A stretch of 64,000 bases of DNA from Algoriphagus winogradskyi (GCF_900182815.1 NZ_FXUA01000005.1:186001-250000), one strand, 5' to 3'. Positions 54,201 through 62,680 are shown, counted from the stretch's first letter. Made by a program: numbers and translations. Notes: generated from the sequence alone by a model not told the origin.

Positions 54201-54529
54201 CCACCAGCTGAAACAAGTGCTGGCCCAGATCCAAAAGTTGTAAGACCTCCTGCAGAGTTGTTTCCTCCAGAACCTACTACATAAGGGTATGAAGCTGCAA
54301 ATGGGCCTGTAATTGATGATCTTGCGTATGCCCCGCCGCCCCCGCCAGCACCTCTGTCATTTCCCCCTGATCCACCGCCTCCCCAAGCTTCTACCTTCAT
54401 AACCTTAGTATTAGCAGGAACAGTAAAAGTAGTCCCAGTAGTTAAAATTCTAGGGTTTTGCCCATAAGCATTCCAGCCGATCGAAATCAGCAAAAGAATT
54501 AGTATGCTTTTGAGTAGCTGTTTAACCAT
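48278..54529 (-). CDS. Giant T9SS cargo protein with Gly-rich and Ig-like repeats
   Basis: 2083 residues. Signal peptide 1-23. Gly-rich block 1 covers about 46-200, and two further Gly-rich blocks lie toward the C-terminus. The central region is Ig/cadherin-like: three nearly identical 88-residue repeats (264 bp units, about 52860-53655), then three Ig-like units with WYSN, then pairs of 93-residue (279 bp) and about 90-residue (270 bp) repeats with CSG or CPG motifs. A T9SS type A sorting domain ends the protein (about 1990-2083, WVVYPNPSSPG, GVHIVQLIW). It is a predicted secreted/surface adhesin-like protein. No catalytic motif is seen. The C-terminal module is shared with the proteins at 34215 and 56748. 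Confidence 0.85.
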   Translation of the reverse strand: MVKQLLKSILILLLISIGWNAYGQNPRILTTGTTFTVPANTKVMKVEAWGGGGSGGNDRGAGGGGGAYARSSITGPFAASYPYVVGSGGNNSAGGLTTFGSGPALVSAGGGGKGGDNSGASGTGGTATIGNESIISGLDGYTRSGNSGGDGGNAGNTANGGGTGGAGAGGAGSPGNPSGGGGGGSGNGNNTRPIGGLGQIRISYIALTSATNTDAQTVCTGTAITTITYSAPTGSPTVNITNLPTGVTSSYNSGTGIISITGNPTTTSIYTISVTTSYGVSLTTTGTITRTPNQTVAAASSAPTVCINTALATSISHATTNATGIGTATGLPAGVTASWSANTITIVGTPSVSGTFNYSIPVQGCLSSGVNATGTITVTANQTVASASSAPTVCINTALAASITHATTNATGIGAPTGLPAGVTASWSANTITIVGTPSVSGTFNYSIPVQGCLSSGVNATGTITVTPNQTVAAASSAPTLCVNSPLATSITHATTNATGIGAPTGLPTGVTASWSANTITILGTPSVSGTFNYSIPVQGCLSSGVNATGTITVNPATSIDSENLVAQSACFGQTSFSPISVTASGTGTLFYQWYSNTNPLNSGGSPIGTDSPTYTPDASTIGTLYYYVVVNSDCGPVATSNISGAFIVDHITAITTQPDTSDRVECFGDGFNPLSVTAVGGDLTYQWYSNSTQTNTGGTAIPGAGATSATFTPPSTTEGISYYYVVVTGNCGTETSTVSGEFRVNPPKTVIDTSPSTSNESKCLGEAFPTLSVLASGEGSVSYQWYKNTTASNSGGTLISGAISEDYTPLSDEIGTFYYYALASSNCGTVPTEVSGSFTVYAPPTVTNPATASICSGASPNISLTASVPSSFSWTIGTITGGITGASAGSGATINQTLTNPSNATAGTVEFIVTPTSTTGSCPGAPYSITVTVNPTPAVTNPATAITCSGTGPNISLTASAPSSFSWTIGTITGGITGASAGSGATINQTLTNPTNTTTGTVQYIVTPTATTGSCPGAPYTITVTVNPLPTVTNSTLSQTICSGGSTTAVTLNSGIAGTSFAWTASATAGVSGFTASGSGPIPIETISTTGTTQGTVTYVITPTVNGCPGPTKNYSVLVNPQPTVTNSTLSQTICSGGSTTAVTPTSGVAGTTFTWTASATAGVSGFTASGSGPIPIQTITTTGTTQGTVTYIITPTANGCPGPTKNYTVLVNPLATVSAPSVAFPSVCISSPALTPFTQTTSGVTAIDRPGVPGVNGLPPGISATFSGNTITFSGTATTTGLYSYSIPLTGTCVTGPATGTIDVTPNYQLSSVSSVSATSAGGTATVTVNADPLLVTNGTYQVQYQIAQGVGSFGPITTSSNFTINNGRGSYGITPINSLTDTYTVQIVSIRKITDACWVDLSASPPTTYFGACSAVFTTNTTFYVPPNIYSVTIQVYGGGGGGENGAGKKGGGGGGYSTRTISVTPGEAIAVYVGAGGSKEVNGGTSYVTRDSNIANQIGNSLLYAEGGISGAGNANGGKTDSRYPGGSNGADGTISTGGNAGGPLGSTIGKGGDSNNSGNKGQIRISYSCPDANKTDCVEYVDDGATTGTTIIRYICDGVWNAPEGLTDFSVLVGGAGGGGGSGNGGGGGGAGSLVTQSYSISNPYGMPAGSNYTITTGIGGVGSTGVNIKGANGSSSSFTGSVNGSSITMTAIGGGGGASASTGNYVGNIGAAGGGGAANSGSKGNGGTPNSAGSTGGLVYAGGAGGNGENNQQTAIAGGGGGGINTDPALAIGQNGKAAGQGQGEGGNGGQGASINFGGTIINYGAGGGGIGALFNGTDKIGIGGIAGGQKLGGDGNLIVTANGGVGYPGVPYSGSGGGAGYNGGGKGGNGVVYISFFNYRILEVSYLYFKAEYNPDNRTGELTWATSQEWENDRFEIERATSNDLTSWTKIGEVTGQGYSDSPTEYKFEDTNLPAAGGNILYRLKQIDVDGSFAYSVTRSIQVKGLKGQSTWVVYPNPSSPGNYVTVDLLDRGSFRDEQIHIKISDVKGVFNSYSVRSVEEVSLVVNDYLEKAAPGVHIVQLIWGPQSEQLKILRR
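51500..52015 (-). repeat. 279-bp tandem coding repeat (two units)
   Basis: Two units 279 bp apart encode GGITGASAGSGATINQTLTN and flanks with few differences, inside the T9SS cargo gene. A 270-bp pair encoding TVTNSTLSQTICSGGSTTAV lies next to it at about 50870-51440. Confidence 0.6.
52860..53660 (-). repeat. 264-bp tandem coding repeat (three units)
   Basis: Three consecutive units of 88 codons (NQTVAAASSAPTVCINTALA...) differ at few positions. Such near-identical coding repeats can expand or contract by recombination and are hard to assemble from short reads. Confidence 0.7.
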
Positions 54530-54578
54530 ATTTTGAGGTTATGAGCGAAATGAATTTTAACACTATAAAAATGTATTT

Positions 54579-54586
54579 CAAATATA
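54579..54586 (-). promoter_or_regulatory. TATATTTG -7 box of the giant T9SS cargo gene
   Basis: A perfect TAnnTTTG match on the minus strand, 50 nt before the ATG at 54529. The -33 element is not clear. Confidence 0.4.
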
Positions 54587-54736
54587 GTGATTTTTATTTA
54601 TTTGAATCCTCATATTTACTATAACTGCCTATAAATAAAAGTCTTCTCAAAGTGGGGAATAATAAAGCATTCAGGAAAAGTACTGTTTCCTATTCGAAAA
54701 ATGGGTGTATTCCATTATTATCTTAAAACTGGAAAT

Positions 54737-54770
54737 AAAAAAAGCCAATCTATATGCAGATTGGCTCTTA
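54737..54770 (-). terminator. Intrinsic terminator after the LVIVD gene
   Basis: An AAGCCAATCT / AGATTGGCT stem with a T run on the minus strand. Confidence 0.75.
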
Positions 54771-54787
54771 ATAAAAGAATGATTGTA

Positions 54788-56401
54788 TTATTTCAATTTA
54801 CCTTCTGTATCGGTGAAATTCCCAATAATTTGTGCGCCGCTATTGATCGTAACTGTACCATAAACTGTAATCGTATTGCCTTCACCTAGGAATTCCAATG
54901 TGCCTCCACTGTTTAGTCTCAGGTCACCGTAGATCACCGTGCTTCCATGCAATTGAAGTTTGGATTGGCTATTAATGTTAAGGGAAGTATTTTTATTGTA
55001 CTGTCCAAAAGCAAAAGACCCGTTAACTGTCATCAATCCATTACTGTTGACATTCAAATTTTGCTCTATAGCTAACGAACCACAGAATAAGAATGTACCT
55101 CCGATGTTGACGTTTTTCAAAACAGAGGAGCCAGCATAAGCTTGGGATTCGTTGCTGTTTACATTCAAGTTTGCATTGCCGCTATAGGCAGATAGACCTT
55201 CGCATGAGGTATCAGCAGGTGCTTCAACTTTATTGATTTTTAAAATCTGAAGGCCACCAAATCCCGTGGCTACAAATACAAATTCTTCCTCATTTCTTAC
55301 AAAATTTGAAGATCCATCCAGGTCTAATACACCAAATTGCTTAATTGAAGCTAGATCGGAAACGTCTGAAATTGAGATTCCAGCGGCTCCATTGGCCATA
55401 AATAACAGGTTGTTGTCCACTGATACTGCATTGGTAACGATATCGCCTTCGGCTACATCTTCTGGGCGAATTGGAATAGCTAGTTTTTGCACCAAACTAC
55501 CATCTACCATTTTGTAAATACCTGCACCATTTGCGCCTTCAGAGACGTAAAGATTACCATTGTCAATGTCCATCGTTCTTTTTGCGCCAGCTACATCTAG
55601 CGTAAGCGGGATAGAAACTACTTCAGAAAGACTGTTCGGATCCAGAATATGAACACCTGTAGTACCACTTAGTACAGCTAGTTTGTCGGTTCCAAAGGCT
55701 ACAGCTCTTAAATCAGTAATTTCAGAAGAATTGCCTAAAGTTTGCGTGCCATCAAATAAGCCTATAACTCCATCATTTCCACTGGTTACAGCAGTACTGG
55801 AATTGGTATTCGCTACATCGGTAGCAACAAAACCTGGTAGAGAAGTATAGACAAATTCTGAGGTGAATCTCCCACCTGAAACAGAAACTGTGATCAAGTT
55901 TGCCGGGGAAGTAACTTCATCATTTTCGTCGATATTAACTGCGGCAGCTAAGTAGAGCTTTCCATTCTTATATTCAAGAGAGCTGATATCAGTGTCTGTA
56001 AAGACTGCCTGCTCAGTGATCACAGGGCTATAAATATTTGTAATATCGAAAATATCAACTGCCCCTAAGTAAGTATCTCCTTCAGTATTATAAGCTACAT
56101 AGGCATAATTACCGTCTATATCTACGTGTGTTGCTTTAAGAGTTTTACCATCTAGAACTGGTGCGTCCACTTGAGAAACTAGAATAAGAGGTAAATCTGT
56201 CGCTTCTTCGAGAACCCTTCCTTCAGGAGCATTTGGATCAATCAGGCCAATGACACCGGCATTGTCTAAGTTCACACGTGCTGTTAGTGATTGACTATCG
56301 GAATTAATAGTAATCGGACCATCATTGATGGGATTCGAAGTGTCATTACAGGAGTAAAGAGCCATTGCTAGCGCAAGGCCAAAGACTAGATTTTTTTTCA
56401 T
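54788..56401 (-). CDS. LVIVD-repeat lipoprotein with beta-helical C-terminus
   Basis: 537 residues. Lipoprotein signal (ALYSC, Cys18). The central part (about 90-390) consists of LVIVD-type propeller repeats: GNYAYVAYNTEGDTYLGAVDI, KLYLAAAVNIDEND, GNLYVSEGANGAGIY, FVFVATGFGGLQIL. This is a family of predicted surface or extracellular beta-propellers without known enzyme activity. The last 140 residues (from about CEGLSAYSGN) are Asn/Ser/Gly-rich short strands (NVNSNGLMTVNGSF, DLRLNSGGTLEFLGEG), like a right-handed beta-helix or bactofilin-like stack. The combination is not one I recognise as standard. The gene is monocistronic with its own terminator. Confidence 0.7.
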   Translation of the reverse strand: MKKNLVFGLALAMALYSCNDTSNPINDGPITINSDSQSLTARVNLDNAGVIGLIDPNAPEGRVLEEATDLPLILVSQVDAPVLDGKTLKATHVDIDGNYAYVAYNTEGDTYLGAVDIFDITNIYSPVITEQAVFTDTDISSLEYKNGKLYLAAAVNIDENDEVTSPANLITVSVSGGRFTSEFVYTSLPGFVATDVANTNSSTAVTSGNDGVIGLFDGTQTLGNSSEITDLRAVAFGTDKLAVLSGTTGVHILDPNSLSEVVSIPLTLDVAGAKRTMDIDNGNLYVSEGANGAGIYKMVDGSLVQKLAIPIRPEDVAEGDIVTNAVSVDNNLLFMANGAAGISISDVSDLASIKQFGVLDLDGSSNFVRNEEEFVFVATGFGGLQILKINKVEAPADTSCEGLSAYSGNANLNVNSNESQAYAGSSVLKNVNIGGTFLFCGSLAIEQNLNVNSNGLMTVNGSFAFGQYNKNTSLNINSQSKLQLHGSTVIYGDLRLNSGGTLEFLGEGNTITVYGTVTINSGAQIIGNFTDTEGKLK

Positions 56402-56747
56402 GATTTTTAAAATAGAAGAAGAGCTGTATTTGGTCTATTAAAAACTGTTTTTCAAATAGTGTATTTAGAATTTTATTTCGAATGAGTGTAGCTATTAGAC
56501 GATCATATCGAAAAATAGATTCATTTGACACAAAATTGAAATAATATTTTGATTTATATCAATAGCTAGGATAGTTATTTTCAACTCTCAATTTTTGGTT
56601 ATGAGAGTTTAGCTGGTGTTTTTCTATTGCTTTATTTTTGTAAAAGGCTCGGAAAAAGAGCTCAAATATTCGAAGAATTCCTATTAGGAAGATGATGGTT
56701 TTAAGATTTGGAAGAGAGGGGGATTAAATGTTCGGGGTGATCTACTG
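56402..56747. other. Intergenic region between the LVIVD and T9SS cargo genes
   Basis: 346 AT-rich nucleotides. I see no gene, no clear -7 box and no repeat of note. Confidence 0.5.
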
Positions 56748-58916
56748 CTAATTCCGTAGCAATTTTATTTGCTGAGAATAAGAACCCCAGCGAATATCAA
56801 GTATATAAATACCTGCTTTCTTATTTCTCATCCATTCTGAGACTACTTGCGTAACCTCTTCCGGGGAAGTAAGTATGGTAGATTTACCATCACCCAGCAT
56901 ATTGACTAATCGTATAGAGATAGATTGGTCCTGATAATTTTGAAGTTGTGTAAGTTGTACACTTACATCAGATCCTGACGCACTTGGGTTAGGGTAAGCT
57001 ACCCAAGTTGAATTGCTATGAGTAGCTTCTACCTGAATTGCTTTTGTTCTGCTGTAGCTATATTTACCTGAGAAATCTACTTGCTTTAATCTGTAGAATA
57101 TGTTTCCTCCCGATAGAGGAAGATTAAAATCAGAAAAGTTATATTCGACAGGCTTGCTTGAGTAGCCATTTCCTTCAATTCTCCCAATAGTTTCCCATTC
57201 TTTTACAGAATTTACAGCCCTTTCAATTTCGAAGTGAGAGTTTTCCCATTCTTTTGAGGTGGACCATTCTAAAAGAACGGATCTATCTTTAGATTGGTAA
57301 GTCGCCATGTAATACAAAAATTCTACGGGTAAAATTCTACATCCACCATAATAGGCAGGAGAGGAACCGACACTAACTCCACTAGAGCCAGAACTAGGAA
57401 AGGACCCAGTAATCGAACCAGCAGGTAATCTTTGATCACAGATTACTAATTGACCTGTTCCGGAAACGCCTATATTCCCGCCACTCTTAGTAAGGTTGCT
57501 AGTTATTAGAACATCCGCATTATCATTCACGATAAATTGAGCACCCCCTACATTTGGTAAACTAACGTTTCCATCGAATGTAACATAGGCATTATCATTC
57601 ATTCTGATCGGACTTTCTACCGAAGTGTTTCCACCAACATAAAAATTAACATCATCATTAATGACTAGTTCGCTAGCGACATTTGGTAGAATTAAATCTT
57701 TTTTGATGTTAACCGAAGAAGATCCATTTACATACATTGGTTTATTTAGTGTTAGAGTGCCTCCTACTGAAAGGTTGACATTATCTGAAAGAGTAATTGA
57801 ATTATTTCCATTATTTTCAGTTTTGAGATCGCAGGAAATGTTTATTGTGCCATTATCTTCAGCAGTAATGTGCTTATTTATTGAGGCGCTTCCAGTAACA
57901 TCTAATAAGCCATTCCCGATAATCTGAATTCTTGTTGGGCTAGCACCTCCGTTATTTCCTACTATTAATGAGTTTTTACATTCACTTACAGGATTTAGAT
58001 TGGTTCCAGTCCTAAAATTCCCTTCAATATTTAATTGAGATACACCGCTTTGCAAATCTGTAATATCTTTAACATTAAAAATGGTATTAACCCCAATGTT
58101 TAAGTTACTTGCAGTACCGCCATTATTTTGGAATTCCAAATTATTTACAGAAATAGTTGCGTTTGGAATGAGGTTACCTGGGTTTGTGACATTTATGATT
58201 GTGTTTTTTGAAATTGAAAGTTTTTGGCCAACGGTCAGAGAAGCTGCTCCACTAATAATCACAGACCTAACTGTATTGTTATTATAAAAAGTTAAATTAT
58301 TTGAAAATGTGGAAGTTCCATTTAGAGTAATTGTGCCAGATATTGTGGAAGAATTAGTGACATTTAATATACTTGCTGAAGTATTGTCAAAAACCATCCC
58401 TGAGTTATTGTTATCAAAATTTAGGCTGCCAAGGTTTAATGTCCCTGAGTTTGTGACTAAAGTGCCGTCGTTAATTGTAAGGTTGCCAGTACCTATGCCA
58501 GAATTTAAATATGCTGATCCATTACTTAATGAAAAATTACCACTAAAGGATCCATAATTTTCGAAAACGCTATTTGTTGATGTTAGGCTCCAGTTGATAC
58601 TAAAACTTCCACAATTAATGATCCGCACATTATTTCCAATATTCGTTAAATTTCCAGTGAAATTTATACCCGAAGGGATGTATAAAATTAAACCTGATAT
58701 GTTTTGCATATTTATAGTGCTACTTCTGTCAGCCCCCAAACAAACTACATCGCCCGAGGATAGAGAGGCAGGAATTGCACTATTACTGTTTAAAGTTCTT
58801 GCGCAGCCGCCAAGGCTAGCTACATTTGGACAACTTTGCCCCCACGCATCCCCACCCCAAAACATTTGGGCGCAACAAAAAATCAGAAAAACGAATAGGA
58901 TTCTATTCTTCATCAA
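56748..58916 (-). CDS. T9SS cargo protein with Asn-rich beta-helix-like region
   Basis: 722 residues. Signal peptide about 1-26 (DAWG|Q). Residues 30-520 are Asn/Ser/Thr-rich short beta strands (SGINFTGNLTNIGNNVRIIN, TISGTITLNGTSTFSNNLTF, ISVNNLEFQNNGGTASNLN), typical of a right-handed beta-helix. A fibronectin-like segment (LPVEFLYYMATYQSKDRSVLL) and the T9SS type A sorting domain (about 635-722, WVAYPNPSASGSDVSV, GIYILDIRWG) follow. Predicted cell-surface or secreted protein; the substrate or adhesion target is unknown. Its promoter is a TACCTTTG box at 58984. Confidence 0.83.
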   Translation of the reverse strand: MMKNRILFVFLIFCCAQMFWGGDAWGQSCPNVASLGGCARTLNSNSAIPASLSSGDVVCLGADRSSTINMQNISGLILYIPSGINFTGNLTNIGNNVRIINCGSFSINWSLTSTNSVFENYGSFSGNFSLSNGSAYLNSGIGTGNLTINDGTLVTNSGTLNLGSLNFDNNNSGMVFDNTSASILNVTNSSTISGTITLNGTSTFSNNLTFYNNNTVRSVIISGAASLTVGQKLSISKNTIINVTNPGNLIPNATISVNNLEFQNNGGTASNLNIGVNTIFNVKDITDLQSGVSQLNIEGNFRTGTNLNPVSECKNSLIVGNNGGASPTRIQIIGNGLLDVTGSASINKHITAEDNGTINISCDLKTENNGNNSITLSDNVNLSVGGTLTLNKPMYVNGSSSVNIKKDLILPNVASELVINDDVNFYVGGNTSVESPIRMNDNAYVTFDGNVSLPNVGGAQFIVNDNADVLITSNLTKSGGNIGVSGTGQLVICDQRLPAGSITGSFPSSGSSGVSVGSSPAYYGGCRILPVEFLYYMATYQSKDRSVLLEWSTSKEWENSHFEIERAVNSVKEWETIGRIEGNGYSSKPVEYNFSDFNLPLSGGNIFYRLKQVDFSGKYSYSRTKAIQVEATHSNSTWVAYPNPSASGSDVSVQLTQLQNYQDQSISIRLVNMLGDGKSTILTSPEEVTQVVSEWMRNKKAGIYILDIRWGSYSQQIKLLRN

Positions 58917-58983
58917 GGTACTAGTTGGGTTTTAGGGCTAGGGTGAGCCCAATTGTTTAGTGATTAAGCTATTAAGGGTAGTG

Positions 58984-59015
58984 CAAAGGTAGCTAGACTT
59001 TTTTTGATATTTCAA
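58984..59015 (-). promoter_or_regulatory. Promoter of the T9SS cargo gene at 56748
   Basis: Minus-strand -33 TTG (59013-59015), a 21-nt spacer and a -7 TACCTTTG (58984-58991), giving a leader of about 60 nt. Confidence 0.5.
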
Positions 59016-59130
59016 TATTTATACTTAAAAATGTATTTCATATACATTTCATTGATTTGAATTATCTCAGGAAACACTTAATTATTTTAAGATCTACTTG
59101 TTTTCCCTGCAATTTGGATTAGACAGGAAT

Positions 59131-59166
59131 CAAAAAAGCCCTTGAATTGTTCAATTCAAGGGCTTG
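59131..59166 (-). terminator. Intrinsic terminator of rho
   Basis: A perfect AAGCCCTTGAATTG / CAATTCAAGGGCTT stem with a six-base T tract on the minus strand. Confidence 0.85.
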
Positions 59167-59187
59167 AGAAAATTTTAATAAGGGGTT

Positions 59188-60990
59188 TTACCCATTCATG
59201 CTGATCAAAAATTCAGCATTATCTCTGGTTCCCTTCATTCTTTGTAAAAGGAATTCCATAGACTCCTGAGAGTTCATATCGCTCATCAGCTTACGAAGGA
59301 TCCAAACTCGTTGCATCTCTTCTTTGTCCATCAATAGATCCTCACGACGAGTACCAGAATTAAGTACGTCGATAGCAGGATAGATTCTTCTATTGGATAG
59401 CTTACGATCCAATGCAAGTTCCATGTTACCAGTTCCTTTGAATTCTTCAAAGATTACCTCATCCATTTTAGAACCTGTTTCCACAAGAGCTGTAGCGATG
59501 ATGGTTAAAGAACCGCCATTTTCTACATTACGAGCTGCACCAAAGAAACGCTTTGGCTTATGGAGTGCATTTGCGTCTACACCACCGGAAAGGATCTTTC
59601 CTGAACTTGGTACCACCGTATTATGGGCTCTGGCAAGTCTGGTGATGGAATCCAAAAGGATTACCACATCATGACCTACTTCCACCATACGCTTTGCTTT
59701 TTCCAAAACTATATTAGACACTTTCACATGTCTATCGGCTGTCTCATCAAATGTGGAAGATATCACCTCAGCATTTACAGAACGGGCCATATCAGTCACT
59801 TCTTCAGGACGCTCATCGATCAACAAGATCATCAAGTGTACTTCCGGGTGATTTCTAGTAATCGCATTTGCGATCTGCTGTAGCAATACGGTCTTACCAG
59901 TTTTTGGCTGAGCGACGATCATACCTCTTTGGCCTTTTCCTATAGGAGCAAACAGGTCTACAACTCTAGTGGAGAATTTATCTCCTGAGGTAGATAGGTT
60001 TAATCTTTCTTCAGGGAAAAGTGGAGTGAGGTATTCGAAAGGAACGCGGTCTCTGATTTCGTCTGTAGTTTTACCGTTTACGGTAGCGATCTTTAAGAGA
60101 GCAAAATACTTTTCACCTTCTTTCGGAGGGCGAATGGATCCTTTGATATGATCTCCTGTTTTTAAGCCAAAAAGTTTTACTTGGCTTGGCGATACGTAGA
60201 TATCGTCTGGAGAAGCTAGGTAATTGTAATCCAAAGAGCGAAGGAAGCCGTAGCCTTCTTGCATCATTTCTAGCACACCTTCATTTTCGATCACTCCGTC
60301 AAATTCACGTGGATTTACACCAGGACGTCTTCTATTGGAATGAGGCGTAGTTTCAGCTGAAGGAGCCATCACCTCGTCTTGCGACTTGAAGTTTCTTCTT
60401 CTTGGAAGTTCCACTTCTTGCTCAGGCTTTGCTTGTGCTGGTTTATTTGCTGGCTTGTCTTCCTTAGTATCAGAAGTAGATTCTACTTCTTCAACGGCTT
60501 TTCTTCTTGGTCTGAAAGTTTTTGGCTCATCCCCAGTTGACTCTGCTTGAGGCTGTGGTTTTCTTTCTGGACGCTCTTGTTGACCTTCTTTTTTAGCTTT
60601 CCAATCTGGCTTTTCAGGCTTCGTTTCTTTGTTTCTAGGCTCCGGAGCTTTTTTAGGCTCTTCTGCAGGAGTTTCTTCAGCTTTTGGAATGGCCGTTACA
60701 TTTTGTCTCTTAAACTTAGGCTTGTATTCCGGTTCTTCTACTGGCTTTGTGGCTGCCGCAGGTTTTGGGGTCTCTGCGGGTGATGCCGGGGCTTTTGCTG
60801 CTTCTGGGGTTTCAGCGGCAGAAGGTTTCTTTTTAGGCAATGATTGCTCTGGGGTGATAGCTTGCTGATCGAGGATAGCATAGACGAGCTCGTCTTTCTT
60901 TAGAGTTTTGCGGTTTTTGACACCTAACTCCTCAGCGATTTCCTTCAGTTCAGATAATAACCTGAGTCTGAGTTCTTCTATGTTGTACAT
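59188..60990 (-). CDS. rho: Transcription termination factor Rho with disordered insertion
   Basis: 600 residues from the ATG at 60990 ([16 protein letters not shown]). A longer frame starts 39 codons upstream but encodes nothing Rho-like, so it is rejected. Rho_N lies at about 1-45. A disordered Pro/Lys/Glu/Ala-rich insertion covers about 45-230. The primary RNA-binding fold is at about 236-300 ([20 protein letters not shown]), the Walker A motif is QPKTGKT (361-367), and the Walker B region is [16 protein letters not shown]. It terminates transcription of untranslated RNA by hexameric RNA translocation. Long low-complexity insertions of this type are known in Bacteroidota Rho and drive condensate formation in Bacteroides; the same effect here is an inference. 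Confidence 0.95.
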   Translation of the reverse strand: MYNIEELRLRLLSELKEIAEELGVKNRKTLKKDELVYAILDQQAITPEQSLPKKKPSAAETPEAAKAPASPAETPKPAAATKPVEEPEYKPKFKRQNVTAIPKAEETPAEEPKKAPEPRNKETKPEKPDWKAKKEGQQERPERKPQPQAESTGDEPKTFRPRRKAVEEVESTSDTKEDKPANKPAQAKPEQEVELPRRRNFKSQDEVMAPSAETTPHSNRRRPGVNPREFDGVIENEGVLEMMQEGYGFLRSLDYNYLASPDDIYVSPSQVKLFGLKTGDHIKGSIRPPKEGEKYFALLKIATVNGKTTDEIRDRVPFEYLTPLFPEERLNLSTSGDKFSTRVVDLFAPIGKGQRGMIVAQPKTGKTVLLQQIANAITRNHPEVHLMILLIDERPEEVTDMARSVNAEVISSTFDETADRHVKVSNIVLEKAKRMVEVGHDVVILLDSITRLARAHNTVVPSSGKILSGGVDANALHKPKRFFGAARNVENGGSLTIIATALVETGSKMDEVIFEEFKGTGNMELALDRKLSNRRIYPAIDVLNSGTRREDLLMDKEEMQRVWILRKLMSDMNSQESMEFLLQRMKGTRDNAEFLISMNG

Positions 60991-61196
60991 AAAGAGGGGA
61001 TGAAATAAATAAAATGTAGTAAATGCGGTATTTGAGATCGTGGATGAATTTCTGAGGTAAAAAGATCTGCAAGAAATACTCAAGTCAAAGTGGGCTGACT
61101 TGCTCATTCACGGTGATGTCACAATATTAACCTATGCGTTTGTATTAAGCAAATAATTATTAATCATAGAGCGCTTTTTCACCTATATAATTGGCT

Positions 61197-61886
61197 TTAG
61201 CTATTTATTTGCCTCAGAATAGCTAAGGATTTCCAGTTTCCAGGATTATCTAAATGCTGACTGTAAAAGTCCAATAGATGATCCAAAAGCTTTTGGCGGA
61301 GCGATTTACTTATTTTGGTTTCATTGGAAAATGAATCGCGCATCAGTGCCGTTAGGTAATTCTCCGCTAAAGTGAGCTCTGATACTGAGAAAGGTTGAGA
61401 CCGGCTTTCTGCTAAAAAACCTGTAGCTTCTTCTGGCGCAAAACCCAGAAAACTGGATTTCTCAATCAGAAAAACCAAAGGGAATTGCCCAAGATGAACT
61501 TCTTTACTGTCCAAATGAAGAATGCATTCTTTCAAGAAATCAAATAGTGTCTCATTTTGATAATTCTCATAAATGGACTTGCTGATGACCTCGGTGATGA
61601 AAAGCGCAATACCTGTTCTAGTAAAATCAAATGGGATAAGTTGGTGGGCTCGGTGTAATTGCGCCTCGGATATACGCTGTAAACCGCCATTATCTTTGTC
61701 ATAAACGACAAGTTCAAGCAAAGTCAGCGGTTGATATAATGCTGTTTTCGATTTGTTACCTTGAGTCCGTACTCCATTTACCAAATAGGATTTCAGGCCC
61801 AGTTCGCGAGTAAAGATCTTCACGATAATACTCGTTTCCTTATATCGAATGGCACTGAGAACTATCCCTTGGGTCTTTTTGAGCAT
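61197..61886 (-). CDS. recO: DNA repair protein RecO
   Basis: 229 residues from the ATG at 61886 (MLKKTQGIVLSAIRYKETS). The upstream in-frame ATG would put the N-terminus inside a repeat, so it is rejected. The N-terminal OB-fold and helical C-terminus of RecO are recognisable (TQGIVLSAIRYKETSIIVKIFTRE at the start, YQPLTLLELVVYDK). RecO loads RecA on SSB-coated ssDNA with RecR. It is about 200 nt upstream of rho on the same strand, with no promoter found. Confidence 0.85.
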   Translation of the reverse strand: MLKKTQGIVLSAIRYKETSIIVKIFTRELGLKSYLVNGVRTQGNKSKTALYQPLTLLELVVYDKDNGGLQRISEAQLHRAHQLIPFDFTRTGIALFITEVISKSIYENYQNETLFDFLKECILHLDSKEVHLGQFPLVFLIEKSSFLGFAPEEATGFLAESRSQPFSVSELTLAENYLTALMRDSFSNETKISKSLRQKLLDHLLDFYSQHLDNPGNWKSLAILRQINS

Positions 61887-61916
61887 TGGATGTAATAAAA
61901 GAATTTCTTTTCTGAT

Positions 61917-62046
61917 TTTTTTACTGCAATGCCATTGAGTTCGCAGAGCAGGCCGCGAAGGATTGCGTGTCCTGAATTTATACAAATACTTGAAGTCTTC
62001 TTTGAGCGAACATCTTTGTGCTCTTTGGGTGTCAGCGGTGAAAAAT
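61917..62046. repeat. CGCAGAG inverted-repeat family, degenerate copy
   Basis: The left arm 61917-61952 (...GAGTTCGCAGAGC...) and right arm 61999-62046 (GCGAACATCTTTGTGCTCTT...GGTGTCAGCGGTGAA) resemble the element at 7792-7901. It sits between recO and tdk. Confidence 0.45.
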
Positions 62047-62095
62047 CAATTATTTGATAACTCAGAACACCGGTCACCCGACACCCAGCATCCTG

Positions 62096-62680
62096 TTACT
62101 TTTTATCCTCATAAAAACACTTTCTGCAGCGAGCTTCATAGCTTTCTTTCTCTCCCAAAACCACTTTTTCTTTAGCATCCGAAAGGCGGAAAGAGAAAGC
62201 GGCAAGGTCCCCGCATTTCATACAGATGGCATTTACCTTGGTTACATATTCTGCAATTGCCATCAGCTTTGGCATTGGCTCAAATGGATTTCCTTCAAAA
62301 TCCATATCCAATCCTGCTAGAATTACACGCTTTCCCTGCACAGCAAGCTTTTGTGCAACGGCAACAATCTGTTCATCGAAAAACTGTACTTCATCTATTC
62401 CCACCACATCGCAGTCCCCACTTAGTAAGAGAATATCATCTGCGAAGTTGACTGGAGTGGATCTTATGGAGTTTTCATTGTGCGAGACCACATCGTTTTC
62501 ATCATAGCGCTTGTCTATGGACGGCTTGAAGATTTCTACCTTTTGCTTTGCGATTTTGGCACGATTTAGCCGACGAATCAATTCTTCCGTTTTTCCAGAA
62601 AACATGGACCCACAAATCACTTCGATCTGACCTTTATTTCCTGAGGACTTTCGCTTACCAATTGAAGGTTCTATAAACAT
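62096..62680 (-). CDS. tdk: Thymidine kinase
   Basis: 194 residues, type II (TK1-like). P-loop GSMFSGKT (about 24-31), the catalytic motif DEVQFFDE with Glu, and a lasso/zinc region with CMKC and CRKC. It salvages thymidine to dTMP with ATP. The start is 8 nt downstream of the ferredoxin stop, so the two are co-transcribed. Confidence 0.95.
   Translation of the reverse strand: MFIEPSIGKRKSSGNKGQIEVICGSMFSGKTEELIRRLNRAKIAKQKVEIFKPSIDKRYDENDVVSHNENSIRSTPVNFADDILLLSGDCDVVGIDEVQFFDEQIVAVAQKLAVQGKRVILAGLDMDFEGNPFEPMPKLMAIAEYVTKVNAICMKCGDLAAFSFRLSDAKEKVVLGEKESYEARCRKCFYEDKK

Noticed and set aside
60991..61107. 39-codon N-terminal extension of Rho
   Set aside because: The extension has no Rho similarity. 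[10 protein letters not shown] at 60990 is the standard start of Bacteroidota Rho.
61887..61985. 33-codon N-terminal extension of RecO
   Set aside because: It reads into a degenerate repeat and lacks RecO similarity.
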